Counted from the first letter of the stretch, positions 10,843-21,229 are shown. The stretch: DNA of 64,000 nucleotides from Gambelia wislizenii (GCA_030847615.1 JAUMIR010000005.1:240784645-240848644), one strand, 5' to 3'. Notes: generated by a model from the sequence alone, not told the origin. Numbers and translations are program-made.

Positions 10843-11072
10843 TGCTACTGTGTGCCTTCAAGTTGTTTCCAATTCATGGTGACCCTGTCAATGGGGTTTT
10901 CTTGGCAAGATTTGTTCAGAGGGGGGTTGTCTTTGCCTTCCTCTGAAGTTGAGAGAGTATGACTTGCCCAGGGTCACCCAGGGGTGGGGGTTCCATGACT
11001 GAGTGGGGATTCAAACCCTGGTCTCCAGAGTTCTAGTCCCATGCTGTAACCACTACACCACGCTAGCTTTCT
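10843..11072 (-). mobile_element. tRNA-derived SINE with BovB-like tail, second copy
   Basis: Same family and strand as 10545-10779: the head GCTAGCGTGGTGTAGTGGTT, box-B-like GGTTTGAATCC, GGGTGACCCTGGGCAAGTCA, and the tail CTTGAAGGCACACAGTAG. The better-kept internal promoter boxes suggest it is younger. Confidence 0.78.
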
Positions 11073-11589
11073 ACATTAAACTATCCCTGATCATTTTTTC
11101 CCCTTTGTGGTATATTAGAGAGCATTCCCCCAGGTTCCCAAACACAAAATATTGGCACAAGATGCCAAGAACCTACGCTGTATCTGGCAGATTTAAGACA
11201 GATTAAAAGAGGGCAGGATTAGGGTGAGAAACATTTCAAGCTAGAATTTCTTTGATATATATTTCAATAATCAATATAACCAGAATACTCTGAGGATGAA
11301 TCAGGTGCAGAATATAAGCCTGTGAGTACAAACTCTGCAAATATTTTGGTATTTTCCTTAGCTGTGTTGTGATTGTGACTCATTAGTTTGCTAATGGCTT
11401 ACAGTTTAGCATGCTGATCAATGCCTCAGTTAGGAAATAAGTTCTGTGGAAAATATGTTATTACTAGATTTTTGCTTTCTGAGAAAAATCAAATAAACTA
11501 TCTTTTTTAAAAGCGAGAGAGAGAGAACACATCAGGCATAATTCTAATTCTGCACAGCAGGAAAATTAGGGCCTTGCTGTCGTTGCCAT

Positions 11590-11778
11590 TATTTATTTAT
11601 TTATTGTTTTTTATCTTTATTTTAATTCTCCATTAGTTTAATTTAGTTTTAAGGGGTGGGAGGGTTAGGATGGGGAAGGATTGTTTTAACTTGATGTTGT
11701 TTTAATTTTGCTATACGCCGCCCCGGTTGCTGAGCAGAGGGGCAGGTTAAAAATAAAAATTTATTATTATTATTATAA
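11590..11778 (+). mobile_element. L2-like LINE 3' end
   Basis: TTTTAATTTTGCTATACGCC followed by a GC-rich turn and a (TTA)n tail is the usual form of reptile L2 3' ends. No coding part remains. The interval 11079-11590 before it shows nothing I recognise except a short GA run at 11514. Confidence 0.5.
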
Positions 11779-11929
11779 AATAAAATCTGCAGTGGGAAAT
11801 AGCCTTTTGTTCAGTAGTCAGTATGGGCTTTAATCAGCAGCAAGTTATTTCTTTGAAAAATCATGAGGAAATTATAAATAAATGGGAAATGAAAATGTCT
11901 ACTGTTAACTTTCAGTTTTCATAATGTTC

Positions 11930-12140
11930 ATATGTGTGCCTATAAACCACCTGTTGACTTTTGGTGACCCCATGAATTTCATAGGAATTTTTAAGGTAAC
12001 GAACACTCAGAGAGGTGGTTTGGCAGTTCCTTCCTCTGAAATATAGCCTATAGTGTCTGGTGTTCATTGTTAGTCTCTCATCTAAGTACTAACCAGAGCT
12101 GATTCTGCTTAGCTTCCAAGATCAGACAGGATCTGGTGCC
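11930..12140 (-). mobile_element. 5S-rRNA-derived SINE with BovB-like tail
   Basis: On the minus strand the head TGTCTGATCTTGGAAGCTAA then GCAGAATCAG and CTGGTTAGTACTTAGATGAG matches the internal promoter half of vertebrate 5S rRNA (GTCTGATCTCGGAAGCTAAG and GGTTAGTACTTGGATGGGAG). It continues into CAGAGGAAGGAACTGCCAAA, then CATGAAATTCATGGGGTCACC (interrupted by one base here) and a BovB-like tail. The first ~35 bases of 5S are missing. It is therefore not a functional 5S gene. Confidence 0.8.
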
Positions 12141-12189
12141 TGTATACTTTTATATTAATAGTTATTTATTTTATTTTATTTTTTTATTT

Positions 12190-12453
12190 AGTTATTTATA
12201 TCCCGCTCTTCAGCCACAAGGCTATTAGAGTGGCTTACAAATTGTTTTAAGCAATAGCTATTTACACATCTAACTGCATTAAACAGTTTCCAATGTGTGT
12301 TAGCTAATTGCCCCCACAAGCTGGGTACTCATTTTACCGACCTACGAAAGGATGGAAGGCTGAGTGAACCTTGGAGCCCGCTGGAATCGAACTTGCAACT
12401 TGCAAGGTGGTGACTTGCAGTACTGGCATTTAACCACTGCGCCACCAGGGCTC
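12190..12453 (-). mobile_element. tRNA-derived SINE (GAGCCCTGGTGGCGCAGTGG type)
   Basis: Near full-length minus copy: head GAGCCCTGGTGGCGCAGTGG, box-B-like GTTCGATTCCAGC, CCTTTCGTAGGTCGGTAAAA, GGGGGCAATTAGCTAACACA and the end GAAGAGCGGGATATAAAT, with an AT-rich tail. The same family lies at 13510, 23015, 29568, 52868 and 57252. I could not assign a published family name with certainty. Confidence 0.82.
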
Positions 12454-12454
12454 C

Positions 12455-12525
12455 ATTCAATAGCTATTTACACATCTAACTGCATTAAACAGCTTCCAAT
12501 GTGTGTTAGCTAATTGCCCCCACAA
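12455..12525 (-). repeat. Second partial copy of the same SINE segment
   Basis: About 68 bases from CAATAGCTATTTACACATCT to TAATTGCCCCCACAA repeat 12251-12324 with a single difference (CAGCTTCC for CAGTTTCC), 207 bases further on and in the same orientation. Confidence 0.85.
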
Positions 12526-12659
12526 TTAAATAAATAATAGTGTTTTATTGGGACCAACTATCTGATTGCTCCATCTGCGACCAAGGAAGATAAATACATG
12601 AATGCATCCAGCATTCCTTTTGGACCATGGCTGCAAGTTTCACTGGTATCTAGGAAGTA

Positions 12660-12790
12660 TTCTTTTTATCATCAGATGCTATTTTTTTTAATTTATTGAA
12701 ATATTTCTACCCCATCATCTTTAATGAGATCTCAGGCAGCATGCAATTGCAACAATATAAAGAGTTTAAAACAATTCCAGATTAAAAAAA
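12660..12790 (-). mobile_element. L2-like 3' UTR fragment
   Basis: Reverse strand resembles L2 3' ends: GGGGTAGAAATATTTCAATA preceded by TTGTTTTAAACTCTTTATATT. No open frame. Low confidence. Confidence 0.35.
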
Positions 12791-12831
12791 AACAGAATAG
12801 TTTAAATAGGAAAAAAAGAACTGCCCCCCCC

Positions 12832-13284
12832 CCCATCTTGGAGCCCTGCAGTCCAAACGCAGGGATCTTGCCACAATTTGAATCTGGGCAGTCCTGATGA
12901 TGTCTGAGGCAAAGCTGGGAGAAGCTGGGGTAAACCATTTTAAAATGATGCCTGGGAAAACCTGGAAGAGTCCAGTGTGGAAATGCAGGGTCCATACCTG
13001 CATGCCAGGCTGCATTGTCAGCCACCACTGCCTCTGCAGGTGTTGCTCTGCAGCTAGGAAGGAGGCCCCCATCATATGATCAAGTTCCCCTGCATTGTGA
13101 CCAGCCTTGATCATTTGCTGAGGGCCTCCTTCAGAGAGTACAGTGTGTGACAGGCACCTACTGATACAGGCTGGCATATGCATGTGGACTTCATCCCATT
13201 TCGTCATGGTAAGGGGTGCCAGATCTGGCATTAAGACATACTGGCCGGAAGGCAGTATATTCTGGCTGGTGTAGACAAGCCCTA
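12832..13284 (-). mobile_element. hAT-like non-autonomous element, family A, copy 1
   Basis: The right end reads GGTGTAGACAAGCCCT, the inverted terminal repeat shared with 16237, 58076 and 61212. Internal GAGCCCTGCAGTCC, GGGCAGTCCTGATGATG and GTGACCAGCCTTGATCAT are common to the family. The left terminus is lost in a poly-C tract at about 12822-12834. The open frames inside (for example 12782-13363) have no recognised domain. Confidence 0.6.
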
Positions 13285-13311
13285 GCTCAACATCCAAAAC
13301 AGTTAAAACCA

Positions 13312-14032
13312 TGGAATGTGTCCAGAGGATGGCAACCAAAATGGTGGGAGGTCTGGAAGCCATGTCCTATGAAGAGTGGCTTAGGAATCTGGGTATGTTT
13401 AGCCTGGAAAAAAGAAGGTTAAGAGGTGACATTATACCTATGTTTAAATATTTGAAGGGATGTCATACTGAGGATGGAACAAGCTTGTTTTCTGCTGCTC
13501 CAGAGATGGCACAGTGGTTAAATGCCAGTACTGCAAGTCACCACCTTGCAAGTTTGATTCCAGCGGGCTCCAAGGTTCACTCAGCCTTCCATCCTTTCGT
13601 AGGTCGGTAAAATGAATACCCAGCTTGTGGGGGGCAATTAGCTAACACACATTGGAAACTGCTTAATGCAGTGTAGATGTATAAATAGCTATTGCTTAAA
13701 ACAATTTGTAAGCTGCTCTGATAGCCTTGAGGCTGAAGAGCGGGGTATAAATAAATAAATAAATAAATAAATTTAAAAAAGGAGATGGAACAATGGACTC
13801 AAGCTAGAGGAGAAGAGATTCCACCTAAACATTAGGAAGAACTTCCTGACAGTAAGAGCTGTTCAGCAGTGGAATGTGCTGCCTTGGAGTGTGGTAGAGT
13901 CTCCTTCTTTGGAGGTTCCTAAACAGAGGCTGGATGGCCCTTTGTAGGGAGTTCTTTAATTGGGTATTCCTGCATGGCAGGGGGTTGGACTAGATGGCCC
14001 TTGTGGCTTCTTCCAACTCTATGATTCTATGT
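13312..14032 (+). mobile_element. CR1 copy b, interrupted by a SINE
   Basis: Plus-strand 3' part of a CR1: [20 protein letters not shown] region at 13318-13380, [20 protein letters not shown], then after the SINE GERFHLNIRKNFLTV and [22 protein letters not shown] blocks with a 1-base indel, ending in ATTCTATG near 14030. It belongs to a more diverged subfamily than copies a and g. Confidence 0.85.
13510..13781 (+). mobile_element. tRNA-derived SINE inserted in CR1 b
   Basis: Same family as 12190-12453, lacking about 10 bases of the head. It ends with (AAAT)n and TTTAAAAAA. A perfect 7-bp target duplication GAGATGG lies at 13503-13509 and 13782-13788, and the CR1 continues on both sides, so this SINE is younger than the CR1. 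Confidence 0.88.
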
Positions 14033-14089
14033 ACACTTTAAGATGTAATAAGATTAAGCCCCAAAAGCTTTAATAAAAAGCTATGTTTT

Positions 14090-14330
14090 ACTTTGGTACT
14101 GAAAAGCAACCAATGTTGGTTCCAGGTGGGTCTCCAAAGGGAGGGCATTCCATAAATGGGGTGCCACAGCAGAGAAATCTCTCTCCCATGTCTTTGCCCC
14201 TTATGTTGTTCCCTTTAGTGGACATGGAGTAGGGCTCCCCAGGAGATCTCAATTCTCAGGCAGGTGTATACAGGAAAAGGCACTCCTTCAAGTACTGTGG
14301 TCACAAGTTACTTTGTAATAACTTTCACAA
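14090..14330 (-). mobile_element. L2 LINE ORF fragment
   Basis: Minus-strand translation near 14112-14172 gives FSAVAPHLWNALPLETHLE, the C-terminal block of L2-clade reverse transcriptases. Flanks are too diverged to place ends. Confidence 0.6.
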
Positions 14331-14339
14331 TTAAATAAT

Positions 14340-15915
14340 CTATTTTTCATCTCTGGTTTGGTCCACAGTCCTGCCACACCTCAGGGATGGGGCAAATGTA
14401 TCTTCACTCAATAACTTGATGAGGCTGGGTCTTATTATTCCTTGTATGCCATGGAGAACTCATCATGATTACCAAGGCAGTGGGTTCTCAGCCCCTCAGT
14501 TATACAGGGAATTGTTGTCCTCAGCTGTCCTAATGGAAGATCATCTCTTTCCTTCCTTCTCCTTCTCCTTCTCTCTCTTTCTCTCTTTCTTTACCTTCCC
14601 TCCTTTCCTTAATTCATTCTAATTTACTTTCACAGTATTGCATTTTTTCAGACTTTTTTTTGGCTTCGAAAAATATGAGTAAGTGCTCACAATATTGGAA
14701 ATGTTGTGCTAGTGCGGGGGTCTGAACAAAGGATACTTTTCTCCCTCAATCGGGCACCATACATTATTTTGTGTTGCTGTGCATAATGCCGAAGCATTCT
14801 TCTGAGTAGACAGGCATACAATTGTTTTGCTAATGCAGACTTACCGTTACAGTACGGGGGTCAGAATAGCTTCCTAGTACAAATCCAAGCACTCCGTGTA
14901 CAGTTTTGTATAAATATTATGATGGAGCTGATCATTGCTTTACAAGCTACTATCATGAGGAAAGGGCAACATCTGCCTGAGGGTATACTGGCGAGTTTAA
15001 GAAATGTCATTGCTCCCCACCCCTTTTCCTTTCCCTAGTGGATCCATTTAGACACATTTTCTGTTAGTCCATTTAACATGGCCTTAGCAAGTTGATGCAG
15101 TCTATTTCTTCACAGGGTGCATTTCTGTTTTCATGCGAGAATTATTGGACTGAATGCTAGAGACATATGTATCAAATATTACATTCAAAGCTCTGATATT
15201 TTCTTGATAAAAAATGAATCCCCTTAAAATGGTCAGTATGAAAAGTAACATATTGGGGAGGGGGGGTGATGATGGTCAGATTTTCATGTAAGAGATTTCA
15301 CACTATGCCAGCAGTTGCATGCTGCACACCTTCTACTGTTAAATATTACTGAATAAGAGAAAATTACCCCCACATTTCCCAGTGGGGTGTCCCACATCAC
15401 ACAAGTGCTACTGAATTCCACCAAGGCCCGAGAGTCCATGCATTCAAAATAATACCAAGAAGGAAGGAAAGAAGGTTGGTTGATTATTTCGTAGGCAATC
15501 CAGCTGTTTTGATGGCAGTTTGCCAGGTGAAATAAAATGATAAACTAGTTTTTTAATGATGCAGAGAATGCACACATTTAATTCTACGTTTATGGGCTTA
15601 CTCTGAATCACAGGAGAATGAAAAGACCATGGAATATTTATTTAAGTAATAGAATCAGTGGAAAGCAGAGGAGTGTTCTGTCAAGTAAAATGATAAAGCA
15701 TTCAGAACAGTATATTGTGGTTTTACCACAAACTTTTTTTAAAATGTAGTGTTGATGATTAAGAAAACACCACCATACCTTCTCTGCTTGGTTAAAGCAG
15801 TCTTAGCATGCCTGTACTCACTAACTGCTAGTCAGAGTGTTTGCAAATTTCCTATTTGTTTTTTCATGTTCACTCTTTATGCATCACTCTAATGGACAAC
15901 TATTTTTTCTTCCCT
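14340..15915. other. Mostly unique non-coding DNA
   Basis: No repeat family, splice-flanked frame or RNA gene was recognised. A pyrimidine-rich TTCC/TCTT tract lies at about 14545-14625. Some AT-rich segments may be ancient repeats beyond recognition. Confidence 0.5.
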
Positions 15916-15920
15916 GACAG

Positions 15921-16235
15921 AGACATGAGAGAAGGCCTTCTTCATGGCTTTTCACAGGCTGTGGAACTTTATTCCAAGGGAGGCTCTTTGCTGTCCTTCC
16001 ATCAGAAGGCAAAGACTACCGTACTTTATTCCGACAGGCTTTTGAGAACTGAAGGTTTTTCAAGAAGCGGCTTTTCAGAAGGTGCTGCACTGTTTTAATT
16101 GTACTGTTTTCTAAACTGCTTTTTATGGTTTGGAATTGAAATTTTAAAGTGGCTTTAATGTTGCTGATAGTTCGATTCCATTTTAATACTGACCTTTGGT
16201 ATGTTTAAACTGCATTAGTTCTAAACTGTAAGCTA
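15921..16235 (+). mobile_element. L2 LINE 3' end
   Basis: Frameshifted remains of the L2 ORF end occur at 15921-16050 (CGTLFQGRLFAVLPSEGKDY, then TLFRQAFEN), followed by the 3' UTR ending CTGTAAGCTACCTTGGG. The family A hAT-like element starts right after it. Confidence 0.65.
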
Positions 16236-16236
16236 C

Positions 16237-16748
16237 CTTGGGCTCATCTACACAGATCACCAGGATATGCCAACTCCCTGTTGGTGTATCCTGCCCATGG
16301 ATCAGGCTGTTCCTCCCCTGTTAGAAGGAAGTCCAGACGGGCATGGCAGTCCATCCCTGCAGCTGCCACCACTGCTGCAATCTTCCTTGCTCTTTCCACA
16401 GCCAGGAAGCCAGCCCACAACATGTGAGCAAGACCCTCCTGCATGTGACCAGCCTTGGTCATGTGCTGTGGGCCTGCTTTCTGCTGTGGAAGAGGGATGG
16501 CAGGGGACAGCTGAAGTGATGGGGAAGCATGCCGGAATGGGCTCCTGTGGTCATGTTGGCAGGAACGGATTAAAGCAGGTATAAAATTGTGTAATGAGCC
16601 GTAGCCTGTCTCCCCCTCCCATCTGAGCCCTGTATCTGCCCCAGGGGTGGTGAGGACTGATCAGGGGCAGAACGGGGTGCATCATCAGGACTGGAGGGCT
16701 CTAAGACAGCCACAAGATGGATTATATTGCCTATGTTAGATAAGCCCC
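16237..16748 (+). mobile_element. hAT-like non-autonomous element, family A, copy 2
   Basis: Left end GGGCTCATCTACACAG, right end GTTAGATAAGCCCC inverted. Internal landmarks are shared with copies at 58076 and 61212: AGTCCAGACGGGCATGGCAG, CATGTGCTGTGGGCCTGC, CATCTGAGCCCTGTATCTGC and CAGGACTGGAGGGCTCTAAG. No transposase. The 8-bp target duplication expected for hAT could not be fixed. Confidence 0.65.
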
Positions 16749-17845
16749 TTGAGTCCTGTTTTTGGAGAGAAGGCCATTATAAATGACGGTGGTGTTGATT
16801 ATGATAGTGATGATTATGATAGTGATGATAAGAATAAGAATAAATGGAAAGGTAGGGGAAGACTGCGCTACAGATCACACATGGATACACCAGTCCACTG
16901 CAGTTCTCTCCTCAGTTTTACATGTCTGTTTCATACTCTTCCCTTACTGATTTGCAATATATTTGTTTGTGGTTTTTAAAAAAGGAACCCAAAAATCCAA
17001 CACAATTGTTGCCAGAATATACAGTTACATTTTTGCTTATGACTGACCACACTGAATGGGGATGATGGGAGTTATAGTCAATGTCTCTGGCAGGTTCTGG
17101 TTAAAGAAGCTGGTCCTATATATACAGTATTTTCTAAGAAAGATCAGCTGGTTATTTATTTATTTATCTGTGACTCTTAAGCTTACATGCAAGGGGATTG
17201 GATAGGATCATTAACCAAGCATCCTTTGTATTGCAGCTCACCTTGACATGTCAGTCCTGAGCACTTGGTAACATAGCAACCACCTGTAGCTTTTCATTAT
17301 CATCATAATTTGCTACCTTTCTAACATCAGAAGGTGACATTTAAGACAAGCTGAGCTTTGTTCTTAAGCTGGCAGCAGCGGCATTAAGTTTTCTTGTTGG
17401 AGAGATGGAGCAAACATCCAGCAGGCACCTCATTCAAGCTACTAGCTGGCTATATTTACTTATCTGTGCACAATACTGATATTAAGATGAAAGGGGACAG
17501 AACATAATTAGACTTAAAAACAGTAATTATGAAGTCAGCAGGACTGCTGAAAGATTAAGCCAATTTGTCTGCCAGTTCTACAACAACAAGTCCTCTCTGT
17601 GGGCAGGAGTTCACAAAATATTTAATGAAAAGTATATGCCAAATAGATTTTCCTTGATGCCGGCCGGCCATGAAAGCCTTCGATTTCATATATGCCAAAT
17701 CTTGAGAAACTGAGTAATGGGACTACTCAACACAGATATTATGGTTTATCTGAAATCCAGCCCCACCCCCAATCTAAACTTTTGTTGCCAGCCACTCACT
17801 TCTGCCTTCAAGGTGGCAGCTGTGGTGCTTCTGCTTGTTCATCTC
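16749..17845. other. Mostly unique DNA with small repeat relics
   Basis: A GATTATGATAGTGATGATTA imperfect repeat lies at 16797-16832. GATGATGGGAGTTATAGTCA at 17060-17080 is an end of the widespread palindromic MITE seen at 22822. GGCCGGCC lies near 17662. No gene recognised. Confidence 0.45.
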
Positions 17846-17854
17846 TCAGATCCT

Positions 17855-18112
17855 ATGACTCTCTCCAGCCTCACATCAAATACACAACACAAATAACGAA
17901 GAGAGAAAAATGAGGCTAGAGAGAGACATGAGGAAATGACAGGAAGAGTATATTCATGTCAAGCACTATGCTTGGATTCCCACCATTTCATAGATCCTCA
18001 GTCTCTCTCTCTCTCCAGCCTCACGTTTCATACACAACACAAGTAGGGAATGAACGAGATGAAAGGCTGGAAAGAAAGAGAGAGAGAGAGAAAGGCGAGG
18101 CTGAAGAGAGAA
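17855..18112. repeat. Local imperfect duplication rich in (GA)n/(CT)n
   Basis: CTCTCCAGCCTCAC followed by ATACACAACACAA occurs at 17861-17890 and again at 18012-18042, about 151 bases apart, each followed by a GAGAGA-rich tract. It looks like an old tandem duplication. Confidence 0.6.
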
Positions 18113-18158
18113 GTGAGCATCTGTGAGGGGTATATGTATAAGTATATGCAAATACGGG

Positions 18159-18236
18159 TATTCCAAAATGAAATAAAAATCCAAAATCCAAAATAAAGCT
18201 GGTCTCAAGCATTTCGGATATGGGGTACTGAACCTG
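18159..18236 (+). mobile_element. Tigger1-like right end
   Basis: AAATCCAAAATCCAAAATAA and AGCATTTCGGATATGGGGTA ending ACTGAACCTG before TA matches the terminal region of Tigger1-type pogo elements. It abuts the next Tigger-like element at a TATA. Confidence 0.5.
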
Positions 18237-18240
18237 TATA

Positions 18241-18588
18241 CAAGTCACCCCTGTATGTGTGGCACCTGTACTTATGGTTTCAATTATCCCTTGTCCAAAA
18301 AATATGGTCTCTCTAGGCATTTCTTAGGTCTTCAAGCATGACTCTATGGTAAGTTCCACAAGAGTACTGGACTGGATGGCCCTTGTGGTCTCTTCCAATT
18401 CTATGATCCTATGACTCTCTTCCACTGGAAGTTACCATACAGTTGCACTGGATATGCTTAAAGAGACAGCCTCTCTAGCCATTTCCTAGGTCCTCCAGTG
18501 CAACTCTGTGGGGTTTGCTATTACTTGTGGTTTCAAGTATTCACGGTTAGTCTGGGAATGTATCCCCGCAGATACGACAGGTGACCTG
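18241..18588 (+). mobile_element. Tigger-like MITE with a CR1 tail inside
   Basis: TA-flanked (18239-18240 and 18589-18590), left end CAAGTCACCCCTGTATGTG, right end inverted ...GATACGACAGGTGACCTG. Internal blocks TCTAGCCATTTCCTAGGTCC and CAGTGCAACTCTGTGG are shared with 46521-46836 and 55394-55659. A ~50-base CR1 3' tail (GACTGGATGGCCCTTGTGG, TTCTATGATCCTATGAC) lies at about 18367-18414. Confidence 0.65.
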
Positions 18589-18923
18589 TATTAAATTAAA
18601 TTTGGATATTTAGCATCAGAACATAATATAGGTGGGAAAAGTAGGAAAAGAAGAATTTACTGTCGTGTACTGGCATTCCCAGATGCAGTGACCAGAAGTT
18701 TCAAAGCTAAACAGAAAAGTTTTTTAGCATGGGAACCCGGAAAGTACACCATACAGGGTCGTTGCTCAGAATGAAACTTAAAAGACAGATAGCATAATAT
18801 GATCTATAAAATCTGGCAGGCTATCTAACTATTAACCCTGACCTCCCCTCACAAAACAGTCATCCAGCCCCCTTTCTTAGAGCTGAGACAGAGCTGCATA
18901 TTTATCTGACTATTCCTGGTAGA

Positions 18924-20110
18924 GCCATAGAATCATAGAATCTTGAATCATAGAATTATAGAGTTGGAAGAGACCATGAGGGCCATCCAGTCCAACCCCC
19001 TGCCACGCAGGAAATCAAGATCAAAGGATCCCTGACAGATGGCCATCCAGCCTCTTTTCAAAGACCTCCAAGGAAGGAGACCCCACCACGCTCCAAGGGA
19101 ATGTGTTCCACTCCTGAACAGCTCTTACTGTCAGAAAGTTCCTCCTAATGTTGAGGTGGAATCTCTGTTCCTGGAGCTTGCATTTGAAGGGATGTCACGC
19201 TGAGGATGGAGCAAGCCTGTTTTCTGCTGCTCCAGAGACTGTAACACGGAGCAATGGGTGCAAGCTCCAGGAACAGAGATTCCACCTCAACATGAGGAGG
19301 AACTTTTTGACAGTAAGAGCTGTTCAGCAGTGGAACACACTCCCTCGGAGCGTGGTGAGGTCTCCTTCCTTGGAGGTCTTTAAACAGAGGCTGGATGGCT
19401 ATCTGTCGGGGATGCTTTGATCAAGATTTCCTGCGTGGCAGGGGGGTTGGACTGGATGGCCCTCGTGGTCTCTTCCAACTCTGCAATTCTATGATTCTAT
19501 GATTCTATGATCCATTGCTCCCTGTTCCAGTCTCTGGAGTAGCAGAAAACAAGCCTGCTCCATCCTCAACATGACACCCTTTCAAATACTTAAACAGGGC
19601 TATCATATCACCTCTTAACTGTCTTTTTTCCAGGCTAAACATACCCAGCTCCCTAAGTCTTTCCTCATAAGGCATGGTTTCCAGACCTTTCACCATTTTA
19701 GTCGCTCTTCTCTGGACACACTCCAATTTGTCAATATCCTTTTTGAATTGTGGTGCCCAGAACTGGACACAGTATTCTAGGTGAGGTCTGACCAAGGCAG
19801 AATAGAGTGGCACTATTACTTCCCTTGATCTGAACACTATACTTCTATTGATGCAGCTCAAAATTGCATTGGCCTTTTTAGCTGCCACATCACACTGTTG
19901 ACTCATGTTCAACTTGTGGTCTACTAGGACTCCTAGATCCCTTTCGCATGTAGTCTTATTCAGCCAGGTCTCTCCCATCCTATATTTATGCATTTCATTT
20001 TTCCGCCCTAAGTGCAGTACCTTACATTTCTCTGTATTGAATTTCATTTTGTTAGCTTTGGCCCAGCTCTCCAGGTCATTCTGAATTTTGATCCTGTCCT
20101 CTAGGGTATT
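18924..20110 (-). mobile_element. CR1 copy c, split by a nested CR1
   Basis: Minus-strand CR1. The 3' tail is at 18924-18965, the sequence runs to GGAGCTTGCA at about 19183, is interrupted by copy d, and resumes at TCCATTGCTCCCTG (19511) through the C-terminal RT region ([46 protein letters not shown]). It stops near 20110 by 5' truncation inside the codons after FADDT. Flanking sequence after 20115 is unrelated. Confidence 0.9.
19184..19511 (+). mobile_element. CR1 copy d, nested in copy c, opposite strand
   Basis: Plus-strand 3' end of CR1 from ATTTGAAGGGATGTCACGCT to the tail GATTCTATGATTCTATGA. It encodes [39 protein letters not shown] and [19 protein letters not shown]. Copy c is continuous across it, so this is a second insertion. 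Together the arms 18924-19183 and 19250-19511 form a long inverted repeat. Confidence 0.9.
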
Positions 20111-20636
20111 AGTCCATTTACTCCCATTCACATTAAGCATAGAACACTTGTTAACTAGGACCAAAAAAATAAAATAAAAATGCAAACACAATTAATAGCA
20201 AGGTTACAGTGAAGAGCTACAAGGAAGCTAATAAAATCATGATGCATTTAAGTAAATGAGACAATATTTTAAAAGCTATTTAATTTAAGCTTCTGCCTTT
20301 TAGAACACATTTTCTAGAACAAATCCTATTGACTATATTGTTTTTTGCTAACTCACACTGTAAATGACTTGGGGATTCAATCAACATGCTACTAAGCGTA
20401 ATACACATTTTGATGGTTCTAGTGCAGATATCCTGCTACATGTTCCAACAAGATGGCCCAAAGATCATGTTCATGTTGATCTAAAAATATCCTACAATGA
20501 TTTTCCAGGTCAGAACTTGTAGTTCCCTTCTACAAGTTATTTTGGAGTTTCTATTAATAGAAATGGTAGCATAATATGAGTACTCTTTGGATTTAGGACC
20601 AGATGGGCTTGAGGACCAATGCTTTACCTTCCAGCC

Positions 20637-20800
20637 TTATAGAATCATAGAGCTGGAAGGAGCCCTATCGGCCATCAGGTCCAGCCCCTTGCTCAGTGCA
20701 GGATCTCGTAGACAGTTGTCTTTGTGTGATCCTTGTAATATATGTTCTCTCAATCACACAGAATGGCCTATGACAGACAACTGGTCTGTGATAGAGAAGT
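20637..20800 (-). mobile_element. CR1-like 3' tail, diverged subfamily
   Basis: ATAGAATCATAGAGCTGGAA then GGAGCCCTATCGGCCATCAG and TCCAGCCCCTTGCTCAGTGC is a CR1 3' UTR with a different consensus from the other copies. The stretch 20115-20636 before it holds no recognised repeat; a short open frame at 20364-20522 is discussed as a finding. Confidence 0.6.
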
Positions 20801-20954
20801 GCTTTAACACACATTTCCCTTAGGAATAATTTCCCATGCAACATCCCTGTGTAAGATTCTTCACTACCAATTATTTCCTCATATTTGAGGTCTTATTCAG
20901 GTTCTCTATACGGCAGAAATACTCCTCATAGAATTCAAGGAGATTATGATTTCT

Positions 20955-21225
20955 CTTAGTGAGATCCCACATCAATCCACCATATTCGGAAGGAGGGAAG
21001 ACCAAAAATGCCAAATACCCTGCAGCTTTTCCTGTATTTTAAAAAATAATGTGTGGGAAAGTGCACTATCACCTGTTAGGACAGCTGATTTGGATCTCTG
21101 CACATTCTCAGAGTGGACAGCTGATTGGTTGGATGTGTGCAGGGGGTGGAGCTTGCTAACAAGGCAACTGCCCAAAACTACCATGTTGAATTTTCACCAT
21201 AGCGATCATGCGCTCAGGTGAGAAA
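20955..21225 (+). repeat. Fragment of hAT-like family B
   Basis: Shares CATATTCGGAAGGAGGGA, CTGCAGCTTTTCCTG, CTGATTGG, GGTGGAGCTTGCTAACAAGG and CCATGTTGAATTTTCACC with 42157-42702. Preceded by GGAGATTATGA at 20939, possibly a TIR relic of another element. Confidence 0.5.
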
Positions 21226-21229
21226 ATAG

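Noticed and set aside
11930..12140. 5S rRNA gene
   Set aside because: The 5' third of 5S is missing, and the rest continues into a SINE body and tail.
12782..13363. 193-codon minus-strand frame
   Set aside because: Lies across a hAT-like element and the start of a CR1; the composition explains the lack of stops and no motif is present.
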